64,000 bases of DNA, taken from contig ML996687.1 of NCBI GenBank assembly GCA_010356995.1, forward strand, positions 1,117,803 to 1,181,802. The letters are read 5' to 3'. The position numbers and the translations under genes were made by a program. This DNA comes from Trichodelitschia bisporula. Lineage: Eukaryota > Ascomycota > Dothideomycetes > Phaeotrichales > Phaeotrichaceae. Shown piece by piece: positions 29,074 to 40,900 of the stretch (positions within the stretch are counted from its first letter, which is position 1; each line of letters starts with the position of its first letter). A model generated the notes under the pieces. That model was given only the letters and a program-made list of their open reading frames with translations, searched no databases and was not told where the DNA came from.

Positions 29074-31763
29074 CTAAACCTGGGATTCTCCATCACTCAA
29101 CTCGCTGGGGTATCTGTTTCCATCTCTCGCCGTCTTATCTGCAAGCCACACGTTCTCAAGACTAATCATGTAAGTAGATACATATATGACAAGGGAGAAA
29201 CTTACGGGGCGACCAAGCTGGGATTAACAAAATAGAGACCGGAGTCGCGCACCTCATCTCCACTGCCGGAGCTCCTGTTACTCCGCGTCTCTGCAGCAAG
29301 TCTGATCGACTGGCCTTGATCATCCGCATGCTCCGCCTTGCGGATGCTTCTCAGAGCGATGAAAGTCATCAAGGGCTTGTAGCTGCTGCTGTACATGTAT
29401 CCGTACCACACAGTGACTACAATCAGTGGTATGATACCCAATGATCGCTTGACGGCGGATCGAAGAGCCAACTGGCCGGCCATAGAAATCTGAAAGATAA
29501 CCAAGCCGATGATGATACGATCGCAGACCATAATCCAGCTTTTACCGGTGGAGTGATGACTGTGATCCATGGCGTAGAGAAGCTGGTACTTGTAGACAAA
29601 ATATCCAATAATGAAGTAGGCAAGACCGGGAAGCAGGACTTGCCAGGAGGATCGGAGGACGCTGTACACGATGCAGATAAGAAAGATGAGGATATTCTGG
29701 GGCAAGGCGAAACCATAGCTGAACGCGGGTGGCTGCACAACGTCGGCATAATCGCGCGGTGTCTTGGCCCCGAACAGCGAGAACGGGTATAGGAAGACGC
29801 TTCCAAATTCCAGGAGGCGGAAAGGGAACAGGCCCAGTCCCTGAAGGATGATGTAGTTGACGTAGAAATTCCTCAGATCCTGGATGGACAAGGCGAGCTT
29901 ATTAGCCGTCTCTCTGGGAGATTCATTGCCAAAGTCGCTTGGTGCCAGGGCCACTGTCCCCAAAGCGGTGAACACGAGGAAAAAGTTGAAGAACACGAAG
30001 AAGAAGTTTTTCGAAATCACAGAGAGTTCGACATCGCCTTGCGAGATCATCCCTTGCTGGTTGGCAAGCCCTATCGCGCTCAGTATCCACTCGTTCGCAA
30101 AGCTGCGCACTTACAGTCATAAAAGTACGGCACTAAGACGTTCAGCAAAGACGCGACAAGGGTCGGCAGCTGCGTCTGGACTAGGGACTTGATAATGGGG
30201 TGCAGGTCCAACACATGCGCCAGACTTGGCCAGAACGTGTGGATACGGTCAAGGTCGATCAGCCCGGCAATAGGGACAAGCACCACCGACCAGAAGACGG
30301 TCAAGAGGCAGATGAGTGCTGTGATGGCCCATTTTCTAAGCATGCGCTGTGAGCGAGGTAGATAGGTGTTGGGCCACACCACATCTACTGGAGCCGGGCT
30401 AGTGCTCGCCAGTAGCTGCAGGGGCTGCGAATCCAACACTGCCTGGACCGCCATTTGCTGACAGACTCAGCTGAGCTCATCAACCTTGGGAGCCGAACTT
30501 ACACAACTGGCAACACTGTCCATCGTAACAAAGGCAAGTTCAGACGGCTTGAATTCCTTCTGCCGCAGCGCCTTGATCTTTTCGTCCATCCGGCGCAGCT
30601 TCTCCTCGTAATAGTCGATGGCGTCCACATTCTTGTACCGGAGCTTCCAAGGACCATACCATATGCGAGTAGTAGGCCGGGGCTGAGAATACGGGACAAC
30701 ATGGCTCCCGTTTCCACCAGAAAGAAGATGACTCTGCTCGTCGTCCCCGCTATGCAGCGTGGGGCTCGGCGGGGCTGGCTGCACTATTGGGAGGGTCTCG
30801 CGACTTCGCTCAATCCGACGAGGGCCTAAGAACACAGTCCATGCCTCCTCGAGTTTCCGCAAGAAGCTCATTCGCAAAGCCATAGCATCATCCAGCTCTT
30901 TCCAATTCCGACAAATAGTGACACTTTCCACCTTGCCAATTTCGAGATCCTCGACAAACTTTTTGATCTTGTCCTCGGACCGGAGCTCGTGTGGAATCCC
31001 AGACAGGCGAATGGTCTTATCCGTCACTGTACACTGGCTTCCCAGAAACTCCTGCCGAATGTCGATGATCCTCCTTGACTCAGTCGTCGTCATGTACAGT
31101 GCGAGACCGGTAAAGAAGTAGGCGAAGGCAAGATACATCCAGAGATAGTCGGCCTCATAGCTGGGGGTCGGAAACGGGTCCTCGATGTCCAAGAACGTAG
31201 GCCGCTTCGAAGGATCAATTTGTGAAAGAAAAAGAGTGTCTCCTTTAGTCTTGTTTTGATGCTTGGGTGCCTTCTCCGGAAAGCTGTCATGGACGGGTTT
31301 TATCACAATAAGCGCAAAGAAGAGCGTCACAGCAAGGAACTTGATGGCCATTTTGAAGAATGCCAGAAACTGAACGAGTCAGCATAATCCTCTAGAGTTA
31401 TCGCAGATCCCCCATGTACCACAAAGGCATCTAAGCCGGCCGAAGCGAGCACTTGCTCCTCCGTAATGTGCCATAACGCTGGTATCCATCCTAGGAGTGA
31501 GTTCGGGAGGTCTGGGAGGTTGGCTGCGCCGCTGTTCTGTCGCTTCCTCGCTGCGTAAAGGCTAGGCCATCTTGTCCGAAGAATCTGTCGATATGGTAAG
31601 CAGCTTGGTCTCGCGTGCAGAAAGGAGGTCATACACAGAACGCGACAAACGCGCCCAGACCAAGTGCTCCAGAGATGGCGATCTGGACGATAGTGTCCTT
31701 CGGGTCGCCGACTATTCGCTTCCGATAGCCGTCGTCCTGGAGTGTCCGGAACTCGAAAGCCAT
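29074..31763 (-). CDS. CSC1/OSCA-type calcium-permeable cation channel (RSN1/PHM7, DUF221 family)
   Basis: Six exons: 31763-31635, 31584-31420, 31369-30503, 30457-30115, 30070-29206 and 29161-29074, giving 818 residues with introns of 44-50 bp. OSCA/TMEM63/CSC1 proteins are osmosensitive or mechanosensitive cation channels of the plasma membrane or endomembranes. The N-terminal helix precedes FRTLQ..., then the GW.P..W pattern (SLLGWIPALWHITEEQVL), an N-terminal helix pair, a cytosolic PHM7-like RNA-recognition-like fold (IRLSGIPHELRSEDKIKKFV; DYYEEKLRRMDEKI), and the pore domain with QGMISQGDVELSVISKNFFF and YGFALPQNILIFLICIVYS. The short last exon ends after NPSLVAPLENVW, a conserved tail lost if the last intron is ignored. 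It shares a 230-bp divergent promoter region with PCH2. Confidence 0.94.
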
Positions 31764-31993
31764 GGTGGATGGCGCTGAGAACTTGTCGTTATTGTGCGAG
31801 AAGCGTTGCTGCCAGCGGAAAGCCCCAAGCCAACTCGGGCTAAACACCCCGGGAGGTTACCTCATCGCCAAGACTCTGTCAAGTGACGCCACGGCGCATC
31901 GATCTGCGGCCGGGTCGCCTTGTCCAAACGTGCATGCACAGACATCAACGCCTCCACCCTCTTTCAATGTCGCATACCACTTCCGATGCCGTG
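31764..31993. promoter_or_regulatory. Compact divergent promoter between CSC1 and PCH2
   Basis: Only 230 bp separate the start codons of the minus-strand channel gene and the plus-strand PCH2 gene, so both promoters must lie here or overlap the genes. No specific binding site was assigned. Confidence 0.6.
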
Positions 31994-33610
31994 ATGACCA
32001 CCACTAGCTGTGTGAACAAGCCTTCGCTCAACGTCGAAGTGCGCCTGAAAGATGTGTCGTGCACCTTCGTCCGGACTGACCTTGTAGGACACCATCTTTG
32101 GAGGATATCAACAGATCATACAGTGCCTCTGCAGAAAACTGATATCTGCAGGTCAGAGAAGAGGTGTACCAGTGGTTGCTGAACAATTTCATTCACCTCC
32201 GAATCGACCAAGAATTGACCGAGTTCGGTGTGATGCCCTGGTGCTTTGACTGATCCAACGCTAACTCGACCTTTTGCCAGGAAGCCTCAAGTGCGGAGAC
32301 ATCATTGATTCCATTAGCGTTGTCGATTTTTCCGGCAAAAGCTCCGGTTCAGCTTTCCACCGCGTAGCAGATGTAAACGTTGACGTACATGCGTACGCAC
32401 TCCGTGAAAACGATGAAGCCCCGTCCTCACCGAAAAGTCGTCCAGCGCGAAGCAGTCAAGATGAGAGTGACGATGATCCGACAGCACAGTTCCGCATCAG
32501 TTCTCTTCCGAGTAAGGCCTTGTCTAACGCATGGGACGGCTTGATATTTGATGATGATATTCCGACTCGCCTCCTACACTCCTGCGGCCGCATGTGTATG
32601 CTCACATCTCCTACTCGAAGAGTGCCTGCTAAGCGCAGCAGTAACCATCATGCGGCGCTGTAGGATCAACTCTAGCTTGATCAACTGGAACCGGCTGCTG
32701 TTACTGTACGGCCCTCCCGGTAGCGGCAAATCTACTCTCTGGTCAGTCCGCACCCGCTGCCTTCCGCCCTGCCGCTCACGGTCGCAGCCGGGCACTGGCT
32801 CAAAAGCTCACCATTCGTCTTGGAAAGTACTTCACTCAAGGAAAGCTGGTGGAAATCAACGCCAACGCGGTGCTCAGCAAGTGGTTCGGTGAGAGCGGGA
32901 AACTCGTAAAGCGCATGTTTAACCAAGTGCACAAAGTAGCTGTGGATGAGACAACATTAGTCTGTGTCCTCATCGACGAGGTAGAGACGCTTGCTGGATG
33001 CCGCGAAAAGGCCGTCTCGGGTAATGAAATTGGGGATGCGCTGCGAGCAACTAACCAACTTTTGACGGCCCTGGACAGACTCCGACATCAGCCAAACATA
33101 ATCGTCTTTTGCACCAGTAACCTCATTGCAGCTATTGATCCAGCGTTCTTGGACCGCGTGGATATTACGGAGTGTATCCCGCAGCCTTCCCCGCGCGCAG
33201 TATACGAGATATTCCGGTCTGGGCTGCAGGAACTCATGCGATGCAACATCATCACCCAGGGGGGTGGTTCAACTGTCGTAAATCCGACACAGTGTGGCCA
33301 CGACGGTGCTTGTTCTCGTCCGCCGAAGTCCGGTTGCGAGTCCAAGACCGTACAACTCCTTCCTAGCCTGGCCGAAGTGGAAATCCATCTCTGGAATCGG
33401 CCTGAAGCTCCGGGAAGCAGACTTTGGGCCATTGCACAGAACTGCCGAGGCTTCAGCGGACGTTCCCTCCGCCGGCTTCCGATGCTTTCTATCGCCATGT
33501 ACACGTATGGAGAAGCATGCACAATTGAAGAAGCCCTTCACGCTATGGCCACAGCCGTCGGTGAGGAGATTGCTCGCATGGAAGATGGCAAGAACGGATC
33601 CTCGATGTAA
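31994..33610 (+). CDS. PCH2: PCH2/TRIP13-like AAA+ ATPase (pachytene checkpoint)
   Basis: Five exons: 31994-32083, 32152-32227, 32281-32595, 32639-32741 and 32788-33610, giving 468 residues. Pch2 remodels HORMA-domain proteins (Hop1, Mad2) in meiotic recombination control and checkpoint signalling. Visible: an N-terminal domain with REEVYQWLLNN and IFDDDIP, the NWNRLLLLYGPPGSGKSTL Walker A, split from CRALAQKL by intron 4, Walker B VCVLIDEVETL, sensor FCTSNL, and DPAFLDRVDI with the arginine finger, then a C-terminal lid with GFSGRSLRRLP. The four introns were needed to keep the frame and restore family sequence; the third donor (GTATGC at 32596) was chosen because it yields MRRCRINSSLINWNR in frame. 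The N-terminal exons are the least certain. Confidence 0.9.
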
Positions 33611-33740
33611 CTCCAAAAACACTTTCATCCGAATTTTCATGGGAAGGTTGATACTTAACTACATCCCGAGGTTCTCGGGTTAACTGAAAGCAAAAGTCAA
33701 GGGTACATCCCATCAAATGCATGCGTACGGCCTATGCACT

Positions 33741-34291
33741 TCACCGGCCCTCTTGGTTGCCGTAAGTCTGTGACGAATTCATCAATAAATATGAGCAGAA
33801 GATAAACCTGACGAAACTCACAGCTTTGTTCCATATTCTTTGAATGGGTCCCGGCTGTCAAGAATCGGTCAGACTTCGTCAGTGCCAGAGTATATGAACC
33901 TACGTATGGTCTCTGAGAAGAAATATTGTCCTTATAGTGCTTGCTGCCGACACCTATGCAGTTGGATTAGCATCCTTCTCTGGTGGTCTTCGGAGCACTA
34001 TACCGCGTGATTCTGTTTCGCCTTGCGGATTGAGTGAAGCCGACTGCAGGCTCTCTGGTCCTCCCGTTTCATCGGCTTGGTAAGTGTCAGTTCTAATGAA
34101 GCTTGTTGGCTGCTGCAAGTCTCCCTACCGTCAAAATCTCTACCTCGTGCGCTCGTGTCCGTCCATAGACCGAACTCCTCTTGGTAGAGCCAGTCGTCTA
34201 CATCCGTAGATACTGGGTTTCTCTTGTGTCCAACCAGGGCGAGCATGCCAGCTCCGAGTCCAAATCCGGCAAGTGCTAAGTTTCTGTTCAT
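33741..34291 (-). CDS. Small five-exon hypothetical protein
   Basis: Exons 34291-34129, 34075-34004, 33953-33904, 33854-33822 and 33767-33741 give 114 residues, with introns of 49-54 bp. The start MNRNLALAGFGLGAGMLALV is a hydrophobic segment that could be a membrane anchor or import signal. The middle is polar, followed by GSKHYKDNISSQRPYPGPIQ and the end TYGNQEGR. Every intron has GT and AG ends with plausible branch sites, and the joined frame stays open, but support is from splice grammar only. An unspliced reading would stop after 97 residues. The family is unnamed to me. Small fungal proteins with a similar ending (GSK.Y..NI...R, then TYGN) seem familiar, but I cannot name a domain. Confidence 0.55.
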
Positions 34292-34759
34292 TTTTGGAAA
34301 ATTCGATCTTCTATGTTTGGGATCTCAGTTCAGACAAGTTGGGAGTTAAATAGTCTCTCTCAAAGGGCGATGGCATGACTTCCGGCATCATCAGGAGTTG
34401 CCTCATTGGGACCCTGATGAGGTGCTATCATCAGTCTGGAACAAACTTTGGGACCGTGACGACACTTATGATTCCCATGAACATGAACAGATACTGCATC
34501 ATGCGTCACCAGGCGGATGCTCAACCCAAGGCTCAACGTACGGTGCGGTAGGGCTGGATATCACAACGCCACACACCATGTGGCGCAGTTGTTTCCACAA
34601 CCACCGGCGCCAAGATCTTCCGTTCCGACTATTTACAAACAAGGCAGCCCTGGAGGGGGTGGGCGACAACGCAAGCTGACCCAAACGCGTATTGCTGTCC
34701 GGAAAGCACTTGAGGTCTGCATCAGCGTTAAACTGCACACGGCACACGAACCTGCCAGA
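34292..34759. promoter_or_regulatory. Divergent promoter between the small five-exon gene and BRN1
   Basis: The 468 bp between the two start codons, with no gene recognised inside. Open frames here have no protein-like features. Specific sites are not assigned. Confidence 0.45.
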
Positions 34760-37308
34760 ATGCCGCGCGTCTCAAATGCGCCCCGTTCGCGCGTCTTTTC
34801 AGGCCCGACTGCGACGCCGGCCAAGTCGCCGGTGAAGTGAGTTCCATCACAATGCGCTCTGGGGCATGCACTAATGGGGTATGCAGAATCCCTCTTAATG
34901 ATGATAAGCGCGAGAAGGCAAATCGGCTTCAGTCCCGGCAGGCGCAACATGAAGCCCAGATGAACCAGATCAAGGCGGCGGCCACACCACTAAGAAAACG
35001 CAAGTCATTCGCGCCTGGTACACCCCAGACACCCAACAACCAGCGCGATGAGGATGGGATGCCCTCCGTTAGCGGTACAGCCGTGACACCGATGAAGCGC
35101 GTGCCTATACTGGCGAACTTTGAGGAGTGGATGAAGATGGCAACGGATAATGTATGGCTTCTGAATGGTACCGGCATGATAGAATCTGACGTGCGCAGAA
35201 AATCAATGCGACCAACTCGTGGAATTTTGCACTCATCGACTACTTCCATGACATGTCTTTGCTGCGCGAGGGTGATGGTGTCAACTTTCAGAAAGCCAGC
35301 TGCACGCTGGACGGGTGCGTCAAGATATACACCAACCGTGTGGACAGTGTGGCAACCGAGACTGGGAAGCTACTTAGTGGTCTCGCGGATGGCGGCAACA
35401 AGAAGCGCAAAGACGATGGAGAAGAAGGCGCAGATGGAGAGAACGACGAGGACGAAGACGGAGAGGAAGGGGGTAAAAGACGGGCTCGGAAGCGGGTATG
35501 TTTACATCGCATAGCGCTCTCATATCCTTACCATGATAGGCCCCAAAGTCAGAAGCCACACTCGCCACCTCCTTCGCCCAGTTACAACTGAAGAAGATGG
35601 AACTGGAATTCTCTGTAGACCCGCTCTTTAAAAAGGCGTCGGCCGACTTTGACGAAGGCGGCGCAAAGGGGCTACTTTTGAATCATCTTGCAATCGATAA
35701 CAAGGGTAGGATTGTCTTCGACAGCAGTGACGATATTGAGGAGGCGACTGAGAACGGTCAAGATGCTACCGCTGCTGCTGAGATCGAAACATCAGAACTT
35801 GAAGCAGAGTCTGGCAATATCGATCTTGGCCGACTTGCCGCCAAATTCTTCCCGGATCTGGCGAAGCTTGATGAGGAGGACATATGTCCTTCTTTGAAAG
35901 GCTTCGATTTTGGCGATGCAAATGGTACTATGGATCTCCCCTTCCTCAAGGCGCCTGAAAACTGGCGGCAGGACACTCCCGCTAGCGACGACCCGAAAGA
36001 TTCGCTGGATGACGACAACGCCGGAGGCTTCGATGACGATGGCTTGTTTGGCGGCATGGATCTGGAGGGAGACGTCGGTTTCGGTGAAGGTGGGGAAGTC
36101 TGGGCAAAGGAGGCCGCTCTCGATGCGCAGATGCACGTTCACAATGTGGCGATGAGACACGACGATGGCGAAGCAGATGACAACCAGGGAGGTATTGGCG
36201 GGTTTGAACCTGCCAATCCCGAGTACACTGTTACAATCAGACATGGCCAAGACGACGAACAGGAGAACATCCTAAATTACTTCGACAAAGCTTTGCAGAG
36301 CAACTGGGCGGGACCTGAGCACTGGAAAATCCGACGCGTCAAGGACGCAGCAAAGGCGCTGAACGCACCGGCCTCCAAGCGGAAGGAAAAGGAGCCGTTT
36401 GCCCTGGACTTCGCTGTACCGATGTCGCAGGCGCTCGCTGATGCCTTATACACTCCGGCATCGTCTACTTCCATCATATCCTTGCCAAAGGCGCAATGGA
36501 AATCTAAGACAAGGAATCTGCTGCCTGACGACAAGCACTTCAACTCTCGACAGCTCCTGCGGTTGTTCCTGAAGCCAAAGGCGTCAATGGGCTCTCGCAA
36601 GACAGGCACCTCAAACCAAGCACGTGTCGCTGATCTCGAGCCGGAAGGTGAGGTTGATGAGGCGTACTGGGCCAACAAAGAGGACCCCCACGCCCAACAG
36701 GCGGATGAGGACGCTCCGCAAGGCAACTATGATGCCAATTTCTTCCAAGATGACGGTCTTGGAGCTATTGGTATGGATGATGACGATGAAGAGTTCGCTG
36801 ATGCACGTGACCACTTCTCTCCTCCAGCTGAAGGGCTAGAAGGGGCTGTGGTGGATGCGGGATCCGATCCGGCGCAGGACTTTGGTGCTCAGCTTGTTAC
36901 GCAAAGTCGCAGGTTGCGCCCTGAGTATGTTCAGTACGCCAGGGTGGCCAAGAAGGTTGATGTACGGCGGTTGAAGGAAGAGATCTGGCGCGGTTTGTCA
37001 CTCGATGAGGTTTGTGCTGATCCGGATGAACTTGCTTCCTGAATACTGATGATTCTTAGACGATGCCACCTCCAGTCGTTCCAACGCCAAAGGCGGCAGA
37101 CGAGTCGCTCAAATTTACCGATGTCATCAGCAACCTTCAGACGGTCTACTCAGGCCAGACGATGGCGGACATCTCCACGTCGTACTGCTTCATTTGCCTT
37201 CTCCATCTGGCGAATGAAAAGGGACTGGAGATACAAAACGAAGAGAACTTCATGGATTTGACCATCCGGAAGGACCACACGGCAGAGATAGTATCTGCTG
37301 GCGATTAA
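34760..37308 (+). CDS. BRN1: Condensin complex subunit 2 (Barren / BRN1 / NCAPH kleisin)
   Basis: Five exons: 34760-34836, 34887-35151, 35199-35495, 35540-37009 and 37060-37308, giving 785 residues. Barren is the kleisin that bridges SMC2 and SMC4 heads in condensin, which compacts mitotic chromosomes. The N-terminus has a TP-rich region with SP/TP sites, followed by the conserved EEWMKMATDNKINATNSWNF and ALIDYFHDM, then YTNRVDSVATETGKLLSGLA, the SVDPLFKKASADFDEGGAKG block, and, late, KLKFTDV-like winged-helix sequence (SLKFTDVISNLQTVY, DISTSYCFICLLHLANEKGL). The acidic centre is typical. The last intron begins GTTTGT after SLDE and joins it to TMPPPVVP. All exon boundaries restore frame and conserved family sequence. 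Confidence 0.94.
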
Positions 37309-37940
37309 CGGGTTCTGCTGGCGGGATATGGCGTACGTAGTGCTTGGGCTGCATGTTAATGGCGTTTCGGTGGCGGTTTGCTAATGCATGAGGTGCATCT
37401 GGGACGAGATATGACGTGAATGGATGGCGGATGGGGTGCGGGGCATGGCTTTAGGCCCGGTATGCGTGTTATAAGGATTTACGAAATGCACTGCTGTTTG
37501 AGTCTTGAAAGCAAATGTATCCCCTTACGAAATGTCGTGGATGTTCATTAACTAGGCGACTGGGAAGCTTTCACAATCACGATCGGGCAAGCGCGAGGCT
37601 GTCCCGCGGTCACGTGACGGAGCCCGTGCTTGGTGGTCGTCATCGTACATTTCATTTGCGCCAGGAGACCAACACGAAACATCAACTTCACAGCACTGAG
37701 TTTTGCATATCCCGCTCACGAGCTAACCACGATGCGAACGTATGCTTATATCTCTTCTAAGCATGCCTATCTACTTTTGTCCCATGGCTAATTTCTTCCC
37801 CTAGTCTTAGACGAGATGCGCTCGAGAAGCTGGCCCTGTTGTCGGCCAGCGCACCGGCCGGCCAACCGTCAGACATCACAAGGTTATGCCGTCGGTGTCC
37901 CGGTACGCGCACGCGAGTCAATGGCACTGCCAGTGGACAT
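37309..37940. promoter_or_regulatory. Intergenic and promoter region of STT4
   Basis: This contains the 3' end of BRN1 and the promoter of the PI4-kinase gene. A perfect palindrome GTCACGTGAC at 37609-37618 is a strong E-box of the basic helix-loop-helix (Cbf1-like) type, about 330 bp upstream of the start codon. Confidence 0.55.
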
Positions 37941-40900
37941 ATGTCACGACAGTCCGTGTCCATATCGCGAGTTCCTATGGTGAGACGCGTCTCCTGTTCC
38001 CCCGATCGCGGCTAACTTGGACGACAGAGCCTCCCCGAAATCGAAGCACTCCTCGGCCTCTGCAAGGCCGCCCCACAGGTCTCCAACATCGAAATCGCAG
38101 CCCAACTACTTCCGCAACTCACGTCCTACCTCCCCGAAGCCCATCTGCAAATATTGTCGTTGCCGCCCGGGTCGCCAGACCTGGACCCTTCGCCTTGGGA
38201 GCCCCTGACTTTTCACCTTACATCCGCGGTTCTGGCCTTGGGACTGAATCACGTTTCGCTGCGGCAACATGCTGCTGCTAGCATCAGCCGGTACATCAGC
38301 AGTTGGGCGGACAATGCGTCGGAAGTGGCCAAGGAGCAACTCAACGAGGATATCGAGGAGCCGGATGCGGTTGTTGAAGCTCTCTCAAAGGTGGTGAAGC
38401 TCGCCATTTCGCTCCTTGGATTCTTGACGGCCGCATCTCGAGATGCACATTTTTGGACGGCAATGGAAAGATTATCTTTGGTTAAAAACCTGCGCAAGGC
38501 ACTCTCGGAACGATTTATGATCGTCTTGGAGACGGCCTTGTCGCTCGTGAGGAACGCTCGCCATGGGCAAGACGTTATCCACACATGGAAGCACTATTAC
38601 AAGCGATATGCGGCGAGCGGGCGGCCTCTCGGGGCGATGCTGTTGCGACAAGGCTTCATGCAATTCGTGGTTGCCTGCTCTTCCCTCCAAGTGCTTCCCG
38701 CGAATACACTCAAAAAGCGAGGCATCCTTGAAGCTCTACTGAATGGGGACCATGCGCCAGACGACTACGGATTTGACGGCCCAGTCGATGGCTTTACCGA
38801 AATTGCCGTAAACGAGCTGAATCTCCTCGAAGAAGGCTCGGACTACCTTCAACTGGGATCAGCATGGCAACAGCGGCTCGCCTCCGCCGTGAAAGCAGAA
38901 GCTCTCAAGTGCTTTTTGTGCTGCTCCTTACTGGACGACGATGTCGCGGACAAGGAGTCGTTAATCGCCTGGCTTGAATCAACCATGGGCGATCCCGTGC
39001 AGATTGCAGACGAGTATTTGGCATCCGTCATTTTCAAGAGCACCGCCATTCTTGCCAGGTCATCGCCGTCCCTGGCCTCCAGTATGAGCCGGTTGCTTCC
39101 GAGAATCATCGTCCAGGGAGGTCTCGACCCCCGTACTGCGTCTGCTGCGGCCAACTGTCTCGCGTTCGTTCTGAGGTCGCTCCCTCAAGATGCGACTATG
39201 ACCACGCTGTACAGTCTCGGTAACATTCTTAGCGGACCTGGAACCGTACAAGACCGGGCCATATCCAATTCTCCCCTGTTAGAAGGGGGTGTCGTTGCGA
39301 AGCCCAGTCAAAACGGCCACAGCTTGTATCACGACCGACACACGACGACAGGCAGTGTCATTTCCTTGGGGCCGAATGATGGGGGGGATGAGTACTCACA
39401 CGTCCACGTGTCTACCATTGAAGCCATCGTCAGTATCGCTTGCAGCGCTAAGGAAAGCAAAACCAGCGCGCTTGCTATGTCAATGCTCCTCCAAAAGATC
39501 GGCCGGATCAATCATGAAGTCGATGCGAAAATCATCACAGAGGCCGCATTTCTGGGCAGACGAAGTGCACCCAAGGACTTTCGCTCTTTGCTTAAGATGT
39601 ACTCCAAGCTCTGCCACGATGGGCTGGTCCACGACAACCTTGTTATCGTGGATGCTGTTATGCAAGCCCGCATTCATCTGTCCAAGGGTATCAAGCGAGG
39701 CTCGGAGCTCTTTGACATCTATCTACTCCATCTTCTGGATGAGGTGGTCAGCAAAGGCGATACTCACGAAGATGTCAACTCGCATCAGGCAGATTTCGAG
39801 TTGGCTTCTGAGGAGATCGCCCAGCTGCTACAACCTTTAGCTACATTTGTGATTTCGAACGCCACCTCGGACCCCCAGGACGACCTCGAAATTGAAGGAT
39901 TGACGAACCTCCAGCGCAACGCCTGGTTTAATGCTGTGGTCCATGGGTTTTCCTTTGCGTCCCCTCTCGGCAAGAAATACCGCAAAGAGCTGCAGGTGTT
40001 GGCATCGTACAGCCAGCCGCTCGTCGCTGAGGATAGGGCCGACCAACTTGAGAGCGACATCGAACTGAATACGACACTGCGTCGCAAAAAGAGCGCGGAG
40101 CATGCCGCGGAGCATAAGCGCCATCTTATCGAAGTCCTTCCAACCTGCGGGGAGGAGATCCGGGCCATGAACTACTCCGAGGTCACATTTTTGACCACGG
40201 CATACCTTGTCGAAATGCTTCGAGCAGCCTCTGGGGATTGCACCAAAGTTCTCGGATACTTCCTTGACCCCAGGTTGAACTCGGGGCCTATGGCCAAATG
40301 CATGCTTGCCATCGCCATGGCGGTGGTTAGCTCGTATCTCGCGAAGACATCATCCGGGAAGTTCCAAAAGTTTACCTCGCCTTATGTTGCTCAGCAGCTA
40401 GCGCAGTTCTTTGCCGGATGCTGCCACCGCCTGAGTAAAATCCAGGAGGTTGCCTTCAGGTGTGCGGACCTGATAATTGAGCGCGTGCCGTCTTCGCTGT
40501 GTGAGAAGTCATCCCTCTTTGCTCTTTTGGAACTCCTCACAATAATGTGGTCGAGCTGTTTGGAGCAGGAGACAGACGAGTACGAATGGCGCTCTACGTA
40601 CACCTCCAAGCGCGGAAACGTGACCATTGAATTGTCGGACGACTATGACTTGCGCCGCACAACGCTTGTGCACATCCACGGCTGGGCCAAGACTTGGTTG
40701 CTTCGGGTGATTGATATCGCCCCCCTCGACGTCAAGGGCCTCATCCAGACTTATCTGTCCGAGTATGACGATGACGGCGCATATGGCCATGTCTCCCTTG
40801 GCAGGTCATTTGCCTTGGAGATGGGCGGGGTTATTCCCACCACGGATCAAAGGCTGGGCGCCATCGAAAGCCAGCCAGGCGTCAACATCAACACGGCTTC

